From contig CALKIP010000224.1 of NCBI GenBank assembly GCA_937995995.1, forward strand, positions 1-12,742: DNA of 12,742 nucleotides, read 5' to 3'. Positions 9,001 to 12,742 of the stretch are shown piece by piece. The position numbers and the translations under genes are program-made. The DNA comes from an uncultured bacterium (lineage in GTDB: Bacteria; Gemmatimonadota; Gemmatimonadetes; Longimicrobiales; RSA9). Below the pieces are notes generated by a model. The model saw only the letters and a list, made by a program, of their open reading frames with translations. It was not told the origin of the DNA and searched no databases. Position 1 is the first letter of the stretch. Each line of letters begins with the position of its first letter.

Positions 9001-9299
9001 AGCGCCACGTTCAACGCCGTCTGTCCGCCCATCGTGGGCAGCAGCGCGTCGGGCCGCTCCTTCTCGATGATCCGCTCGACCCACTCCGGCGTGACCGGCT
9101 CGATGTACGTTCGATCGGCCAGCTCGGGGTCGGTCATGATGGTGGCCGGGTTGCTGTTGACCAGCACGACCCGGTAGCCCTCCTCCTTGAGGGCACGTAC
9201 CGCCTGGGTACCGGAATAATCGAACTCACACGCCTGCCCGATGATGATCGGGCCGGAGCCGATCAGGAGGATCGTCTGGATGTCGTCGCGTCTCGGCAC
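6015..9299 (-). CDS. carB: Carbamoyl-phosphate synthase large subunit
   Basis: Makes carbamoyl phosphate from bicarbonate, two ATP and ammonia delivered by the CarA glutaminase, feeding pyrimidine and arginine synthesis in the cytoplasm. The 1094 residues compare with 1073 in E. coli. The first synthetase half (~1-400) has YPAIIRPSFTLGGTGGG at 164-180 and VVEMNPRVSRSSA at 297-309. The oligomerisation region spans ~405-555. The second ATP-grasp half (~562-940) has YPVLVRPSYVLGG at 712-724 and VLEVNPRASR at 841-850. The C-terminal MGS-like allosteric domain (~950-1070) includes TEGTWRYL and NTPLGKKS. The start is GTG at 9299: an in-frame TGA lies three codons upstream, and the resulting MPRRDDI aligns with the usual MPKRTDI. 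A GAGGG motif precedes it. It is preceded by a 38-aa ORF, not by carA, which must lie elsewhere. All key motifs appear intact. Confidence 0.98.
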   Translation of the reverse strand: MPRRDDIQTILLIGSGPIIIGQACEFDYSGTQAVRALKEEGYRVVLVNSNPATIMTDPELADRTYIEPVTPEWVERIIEKERPDALLPTMGGQTALNVALELYDSGVLEKYGVELIGADARAIRMAEDREEFAEAMARIGLQVPHGGFAKTLDEALQIVEDVGYPAIIRPSFTLGGTGGGTAYNLEEFREKVQRGLDLSPVHEVLIDRSVIGWKEFELEVMRDGADNVVIVCSIENFDPMGVHTGDSITVAPAQTITDVEYQKMRDAALRIIREIGVAAGGCNIQFATHPETGELLVVEMNPRVSRSSALASKATGFPIARISAKLAVGYTLDEIPNAITESTPASFEPVLDYVVVKFPRFAFEKFPKADDTLGVQMKAVGETMAIGRTFKQAWQKAIRGLEIDRAGWDVGARPADDVLADDSDDALRVALRRPTAERAFQLKRALEAGFSIGELHELTAIDPWFLAQLAELVEAERWWAGLQPAGIDAAALRRMKRLGFSDAQLARLRGVEEREIRELRWKLGVRPTYHTVDTCAGEFPAQTPYLYSAYEDESEAPASDRKKVIILGSGPNRIGQGIEFDYCCVQAALALRADGFETIMVNSNPETVSTNFDISDKLYFEPLTLEDVLEIVERERPMGLIVQLGGQTPLKLAGPLAELGVPILGTTVDAIDRAEDRDRFAALCREIGATVPPNGIATSTEQAVKVAAEVGYPVLVRPSYVLGGRAMEIVYDEASLLDYFERAVRAAPDRPVLIDRFLEDAFEADVDALSDGEDVVIAGVMQHIEDAGVHSGDSACVLPPFLLKDHEVAEIRRLTREFARRLGVVGLINVQYAIRDGTVYVLEVNPRASRTVPFISKAAGVPLAQLASSVMAGKRLDELQLDTAPRDAGAASDFCVPGVAVKEAVFPFNKFDVDVILGPEMRSTGEVMGFDESFGMAFAKAQISAGAALPLGGTIVVTVNDGDKATVTPILRRFHDLGFRILATEGTWRYLNARGIPAERIYKVGEGRPNIVDRIISGEVQLLINTPLGKKSQYDDYAMRRAAIVYKVPYCTTLSAASAACDAVIALRSRERDVRSLQERFEPGAVGASTRLAG

Positions 9300-9305
9300 G
9301 AACCC

Positions 9306-9422
9306 TCAACCACCTTGGGCCTTGCGGCCCTCCTTGCGAATGGCCGTGGCGAGGATCAGGCCGAAGCCGCCCCAGACGAACCCACCGACGAGAATCAGCA
9401 TGAGTGTCGCGGCAGGGGTCAT
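9306..9422 (-). CDS. 38-aa single-span membrane protein, MetS-like
   Basis: A tiny ORF with ATG at 9422 and TGA at 9306-9308. It has a short N-terminus (MTPAAT), one hydrophobic span of about 21 residues (7-28) with a VWGG motif, and a basic cytoplasmic tail (RKEGRKAQGG). This pattern resembles MetS-type small subunits of neurotransmitter:sodium symporters, which are ~30-60 aa proteins with a WGG motif. No such transporter is visible on this strand within the window, so the assignment is tentative. The stop lies 6 nt before the carB GTG and in the same frame, so the two are probably co-transcribed and perhaps translationally coupled. The ribosome site is weak (GTGAG/TTGAC before ATG). Its length makes it easy to miss in automatic annotation. 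Confidence 0.6.
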   Translation of the reverse strand: MTPAATLMLILVGGFVWGGFGLILATAIRKEGRKAQGG

Positions 9423-9553
9423 GTCAACTCACTATCCACGGTTATGTTCACGATGCCCGCAAAGTTGGCGCATCTAGAGGACTTGCGCAAGGACCCACAC
9501 ACCGCGAAGATGGGGGTTCCAGCCGACGCTCGCGCCCGATGCCGGGAACTGTC

Positions 9554-10720
9554 ATGCGTGTCCATGGCCTCAATCTGCACAACGACTTGAAGCGAATCTG
9601 GGCATGGACCCACGGCCCGTTGCTGACCCTGGCGATCGCGCTGGTCGCCGGCGTGCTGCATCGGCCGTCGCTCCCCTTCCCCGACCCGGGCGCACTCCTC
9701 GTCCTCGCGGCCGTCTACACCGCACTTCGCGGCGGGTTTCTGCCCGGGATCGTGAGTGTGGTCATCGTCCAGGGGTACGGTTTCTATTCCCTGTCCCTTT
9801 CGGGCGTGCCACTGGAGTTCTGGTCATCGTCCGACTTCGCGGCGCCCGGGGCGTGGCGCTTCCTCCTCGACGGCGCGGTACTCCTGGCCGCCGTCCTCCT
9901 GATCGGCCGCTACAAGGCACGCCTCGACGCCACACTCGAGCGGAAACGCACGGCACGTGACGAGGCGCTCCGGATCCGCGAGGAATACTTCCGCGGGCTG
10001 ATCGAGAACGCCAACGACGTCATTGCGATCATCGATCTGGACCGAACGATCCGTTTCATCAGCCCCGCCGTCGAGCGCATCCTCGGGTACGCGCCCGACG
10101 ATCTGCTCGGCCGCGCCGCAGCCGACTTCGTCCACCCGGACGACCGCTCGGCCGCCGATGGGGTGTTCGAGCGCGTGGCCCTCGGCCGGGATCGCTCGGG
10201 ATCGGCCGAGGTCCGCGTACTCCACGATGACGGAAGCTGGCGCACCTTCGAGTACGTGCTGACGAACCTGGTGCACAGCCCCTCGATTCGCGGCCTCGTG
10301 CTGAATGCACGCGACGTGACCAAGCGCGCCCGGGCCGAGCAGGCGGTGCGTGCCAGCGAGGAACGCTACCGCAGCCTCGTCAACGGCATCCCCGTCGGCC
10401 TGTACCGCACCCTGCCGGACGGGACCATTCTGGATGCCAACGACGCGATGGTCGAGATCCTCCGCTTCCCGGACCGCCAGACGCTGCTGGACACGTGCGC
10501 AGCCGATCTATACGTCGATGCCGGCGACCGGCTCCGCTTCCAGGAACTCATGGAGGCCGAGGGCGTGGTACGCGACTTCGAAACGACGCTCCTCCGCTAC
10601 GACGGGAGCCACGTGCCGATCCGGTTGACGACCCGTGCAATCTCCGACCCCGACGGGCAGAGCGCCCACTACGAGGGCGTGCTCGAGGATGGTACCCAGC
10701 GCCTCGAGGCCGAGCACGCC
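9554..10720 (+). CDS. Membrane-anchored PAS-PAS sensor protein, 3' part lost at the junction
   Basis: The N-terminal part of a signalling protein, probably a histidine kinase or diguanylate cyclase/phosphodiesterase whose output domain is absent here. The ATG at 9554 is preferred: GGGAA lies just upstream, and membrane segments begin soon after. Residues ~21-120 hold about four hydrophobic spans, arranged like DUF4118/KdpD-type sensor membranes. A charged coiled linker (~118-145, RKRTARDEALRIREEY) leads to PAS 1 (~145-258; NANDVIAIIDLDR, the HPDDR motif, and NARDVTKRARAEQ at the end) and PAS 2 (~270-385; ERYRSLVNGIP to YEGVLEDGTQRLEAE). The homology stops at about 10,712-10,720. The frame stays open to 11,440, but that part is antisense to bcp and gcvR and has no sensible domain. 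The ligand is unknown. The gene is divergent from the small ORF/carB pair. Confidence 0.8.
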
Positions 10721-10725
10721 GTCGG
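10705..10725. other. Junction between two unrelated sequences (probable chimera)
   Basis: PAS-type homology of the plus-strand sensor runs to its RLEAEHA (ending near 10,720). Bcp-type homology on the minus strand runs from the right to its LIDADGVL (ending at 10,712). The two overlap by only about nine bases (gagcacgcc), and beyond it each frame turns into nonsense for its family. Both genes therefore lose their 3' ends at the same point. Left and right flanks also differ in gene content and codon style. Confidence 0.75.
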
Positions 10726-11104
10726 CATCGATCAGAAAGGTGCTGCGGACGATGCCGAGCACCTTGCGGCCGTACATGTTCTTTTCCTTGATCACGTCGA
10801 ACAGCCGGCAGACCGCTTCGTCGGTGTCGGCCAGCAGCTCGAACGGCAACGCGTGCCTGGCCTTGAAATTGGCCTGGGCCTTCAAGCCGTCGCGCGAGAC
10901 GCCGACGATGGTGGCACCGGCCCGCTCGAACTCGGCGGCCAGGTCGCGGAAGTCCTGCGACTCGCGGGTGCAGCCTGGGGTGTTGGCCTTGGGATAGAAG
11001 TACAGCACGACCTTGCGCCCGCGCAGGTCGCTCAGGCGGAACTCGCCGCCAGTGGAGACGGCGCTGAAATCGGGTACGGGTTGGTCGAGCATTGCTTTGT
11101 ACAT
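10712..11104 (-). CDS. bcp: Thioredoxin-dependent peroxiredoxin, Bcp/PrxQ type, C-terminus missing
   Basis: Cytoplasmic thiol peroxidase that reduces H2O2 and organic hydroperoxides. The ATG at 11104 follows CAGGGCAAGATC; an alternative ATG at 11092 gives MLDQPVPDF, equally like family members. The AhpC/TSA fold covers residues 1-131: the VPDF start, KVVLYFYPKANTPGCT with peroxidatic C45, VGVSRD at 68-72, and RSTFLIDADGVL at 120-131. C50, the resolving cysteine of E. coli Bcp, is Gln here (CTRESQ), although C99 is present. Family members have ~150-160 residues; the last ~25 are replaced by unrelated sequence that keeps the frame open to 10508 (antisense to the PAS gene). It sits 21 nt behind gcvR in the same direction, so the two are likely co-transcribed. 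Confidence 0.88.
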
Positions 11105-11125
11105 GATCTTGCCCTGACTGACCGG

Positions 11126-11665
11126 TCAACTCTTGATCGGTTCCATGATGGCGTCGAGGTTGAGCTCGTCGCAAAAGTCCATGAAGTCGTCGCGCAGATG
11201 CGCGATGAAGGTGCTGGCAGGCGCGTCGATCACCATGTGCACCGAGCACATGGGAGTGCCGGTGCGGGCGGCCTGGTAGCTGGTCGCGCTCAGTTCACGG
11301 ATGTTGATCTCGCGGTAAGCGAAGAACTCGGCCAGCTGCTGGACAATGCCCGGCTGATCAAGAGCGGTGACCTCCACCGCATAGGGCAGCAGCTCGGCAG
11401 CGATGCGCGCTGGCTCGGTGCGCTTGCAGTGGATGAGTAGGTTCAGGCGCCGCGCGACGGCCGGCAGGGCGCTTTCCAGCTTGGCCAGCTCGTTCCACTT
11501 GCCGGACGCCAGCAAGATCATGCCAAACTCGCTACCCAGCTTGGCCATGCGGCTCTCCTCCAGGTTGCAGCCGCTGTCGGCGATGGCCTTGCTCAGCTGC
11601 TGTACCAGGCCGGGCTGATCAGGTCCGATGACAGAGATAACGAGCAGGTTCTTCACCGGTCTCAT
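11126..11665 (-). CDS. gcvR: GcvR-like glycine cleavage system regulator, two ACT domains
   Basis: A 179-aa ACT-domain regulator. In E. coli GcvR binds GcvA and represses the glycine cleavage operon when glycine is low; many Gammaproteobacteria carry homologues beside dapA and bcp, with less certain roles. ACT 1 covers ~6-78 (LLVISVIGPDQPGLVQQLSK, then CNLEESRMAKLGSEFGMILL). ACT 2 covers ~93-172 (VEVTALDQPGIVQQLAEFF, then INIRELSATSYQ). The closing FCDELNLDAIMEPIKS matches the usual C-terminus. The start at 11665 gives MRPVKNLLVIS. The frame stays open to 11746, but those 27 residues do not look like the family. A GTG two codons after the ATG (KNLLVIS start) is another option. It is divergent from dapA and 21 nt before bcp. 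Confidence 0.9.
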   Translation of the reverse strand: MRPVKNLLVISVIGPDQPGLVQQLSKAIADSGCNLEESRMAKLGSEFGMILLASGKWNELAKLESALPAVARRLNLLIHCKRTEPARIAAELLPYAVEVTALDQPGIVQQLAEFFAYREINIRELSATSYQAARTGTPMCSVHMVIDAPASTFIAHLRDDFMDFCDELNLDAIMEPIKS

Positions 11666-11758
11666 CCATCCGTGCGGCGAGAATGGCCGACTGCATGAAT
11701 CGTTCGACAGAAAAGGAGCCAGGTAGCAAAATGACGGCCATTGCAACGGCCGCTCCGC

Positions 11759-11788
11759 TTGCCTGCGGCAAGGCCTGGCAAGTAGTAT
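11759..11788 (+). promoter_or_regulatory. Possible sigma70 promoter of dapA
   Basis: TTGCCT (11759-11764) and TAGTAT (11783-11788) are spaced by 18 bp, each matching four of six consensus positions. Transcription would start near 11,795, about 40 nt before the dapA ATG. A 6-bp hairpin, CTTGCC-TGC-GGCAAG (11758-11772), overlaps the -35 box and could be a binding site or chance. The region also has to hold the gcvR promoter, for which no clear boxes were found. Confidence 0.35.
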
Positions 11789-11833
11789 GGCCTCTCGTCT
11801 CGTGGTAGTTCTTGGCTCTAGCGGGGATCAGCG

Positions 11834-12709
11834 ATGTTCCACGGCAGCATGGTCGCCTTGTTAACCCCTATGCATGACGACGGCTCCCTCGATCTGGAGG
11901 GGCTGGAGCGTCTGATCGAATTCCATATCGAAAACGGCACCGATGCCATCGTCGCCGTCGGCACGACCGGCGAGTCGGCGACTCTGGATTACGACGAGCA
12001 CCGTCTGGTCATGCGCAAGGCGGTGGAATTCGCCCGCGGTCGGATCCCGGTCATCGGCGGCACGGGCTCGAATTCCACGCGGGAGGCCATCGAGCTGACC
12101 GTCAGCGCTGCCGAGAGCGGCTGCGATGCCGTGCTGCTGGTGACCCCGTACTACAACAAGCCGACCCAGGAAGGCCTGTATCGCCACTATAAAGCCATCG
12201 CCGAGGCCTGCTCCATCCCGCAGATCCTCTACAACGTGCCGGGACGCACGGCCTGCGATCTGCTGCCAGAGACGGTGGAGCGCCTAGCGGAGATCCCCAA
12301 CATCGTCGCCATCAAGGAGGCGCATGGCACGGTGCAGCGGGCGCGTGAGATCATCGAGCGTTGTGGCGACAGGATTGTCGTTCTCAGTGGTGACGACGCC
12401 AATGCCCGCGAGACCATCCTGGCGGGCGGCAAGGGCGTGATCTCGGTGACCGCCAACGTCGCGCCGCGGCTGATGCACGAGCTGTGCGCGGCTGCCCTGC
12501 GCGGCGACGCCGAGGAGGCCAACCGCATCGACATGCAGCTGGCGGCGCTGCACAAGGCGCTGTTCTGCGAGTCCAGCCCGATTCCGGTGAAGTGGGCGGT
12601 GCAGCAGCTGGGGCTGATCAAAGGCGGCATCCGGCTGCCGCTGACGCCGCTGAGCGAGCAGTACCACGAGACCGTGCGCCAGGCGATGAAGCTGGCCGGC
12701 GTGCTCTGA
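11834..12709 (+). CDS. dapA: 4-hydroxy-tetrahydrodipicolinate synthase
   Basis: Condenses pyruvate with aspartate semialdehyde, the first committed step of diaminopimelate and lysine synthesis in the cytoplasm; usually a homotetramer. The 291 residues match the usual length of ~290-292. All catalytic positions fall on E. coli numbering: T44 and T45 (VGTTGES), Y107 (TPYYNKP), Y133 (ILYNVPGRT), R138 and the Schiff-base lysine K161 (NIVAIKEA). The GSD(D) motif at 185-188 and the C-terminal PVKWAVQQLGLIKGGIRLPLTPLS are typical of Gammaproteobacteria. The ATG at 11834 follows GGGGATCAGCG. The gene is divergent from gcvR, the expected gammaproteobacterial arrangement. It appears intact. Confidence 0.98.
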   Translation: MFHGSMVALLTPMHDDGSLDLEGLERLIEFHIENGTDAIVAVGTTGESATLDYDEHRLVMRKAVEFARGRIPVIGGTGSNSTREAIELTVSAAESGCDAVLLVTPYYNKPTQEGLYRHYKAIAEACSIPQILYNVPGRTACDLLPETVERLAEIPNIVAIKEAHGTVQRAREIIERCGDRIVVLSGDDANARETILAGGKGVISVTANVAPRLMHELCAAALRGDAEEANRIDMQLAALHKALFCESSPIPVKWAVQQLGLIKGGIRLPLTPLSEQYHETVRQAMKLAGVL

Positions 12710-12722
12710 GCAGGACGGGTTG

Positions 12723-12742
12723 ATGCCAGGGGTGCGGCTGCT
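12723..12742 (+). CDS. Possible start of the gene after dapA (bamC position)
   Basis: An ATG 13 nt after the dapA stop opens a frame that reads MPGVRL before the window ends, preceded by GGACGGG as a plausible ribosome site. In many Gammaproteobacteria the outer-membrane assembly lipoprotein gene bamC follows dapA, so this could be its first codons. Six complete codons cannot identify a gene, so the name rests on context only. Confidence 0.25.

Noticed and set aside
9482..9491. CTTGCGCAAG palindrome in the divergent region before the PAS gene
   Set aside because: A 10-bp palindrome of this composition is expected by chance often enough in a GC-rich 131-bp gap, and no second copy is seen.
10508..10711. 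Extended C-terminus of Bcp
   Set aside because: These codons are antisense to the second PAS domain and do not resemble the peroxiredoxin C-terminus.
9404..11440. A 678-aa fusion of the PAS sensor with a new C-terminal domain
   Set aside because: The part after ~10,720 is exactly antisense to bcp and gcvR, so the apparent domain is a product of the junction. The first 50 codons also overlap the divergent small ORF and lack a ribosome site.
11731..11808. 25-codon ORF between gcvR and dapA, with AAGGAG upstream, as a leader peptide
   Set aside because: The spacing to the AAGGAG is about 12 nt, it overlaps the likely dapA promoter, and it has no run of Lys codons as an attenuation leader would.

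Overview
The window reads as two pieces of bacterial DNA joined at about position 10,712. Bases 1 to ~10,710 are very GC-rich. They carry, mostly on the minus strand, secreted or envelope genes (an exported amidohydrolase, a small beta-barrel protein, a TPR/metallopeptidase lipoprotein) and a full-length carB. This style of gene content suggests an environmental Gemmatimonadota-like bacterium, but that assignment is inference from gene style, not from a marker gene. Bases ~10,712 to 12,742 carry bcp, gcvR and divergent dapA, an order well known from Gammaproteobacteria, with somewhat different base and codon use.

Layout, left to right: an amidohydrolase (minus) runs off the left edge. A 226-bp gap with an 11-bp inverted repeat precedes a 242-aa predicted outer-membrane beta-barrel gene (minus). 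A 259-bp gap holds a 15-bp palindrome and a 14-bp stem hairpin. Then come a 987-aa lipoprotein with TPR-like repeats around an HEFVH zinc-peptidase core (minus), a 230-bp gap with a perfect 17-bp-stem hairpin just after carB, and carB (minus, GTG start). A 38-aa single-span membrane protein gene (minus) ends 6 nt before carB in the same frame. Divergent from it is a membrane-anchored PAS-PAS sensor (plus) that loses its 3' part at the junction.

Right of the junction, bcp (minus, C-terminal part missing), gcvR (minus) and dapA (plus, complete) share a divergent regulatory region, and a possible next gene starts at the right edge. Two convergent, unrelated genes are both cut at the same point with only a few shared bases, so the simplest reading is a chimeric contig. 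A recent illegitimate recombination is the alternative.

Functionally, carB supplies carbamoyl phosphate for pyrimidines and arginine, and dapA starts the lysine/diaminopimelate branch. The left-hand envelope genes look like a scavenging or peptide-processing set, but no shared pathway can be shown. I see no RNA genes, IS elements, CRISPR arrays or defence system. The clearest novelty candidates are the TPR/zincin lipoprotein and the tiny membrane ORF placed in frame ahead of carB.
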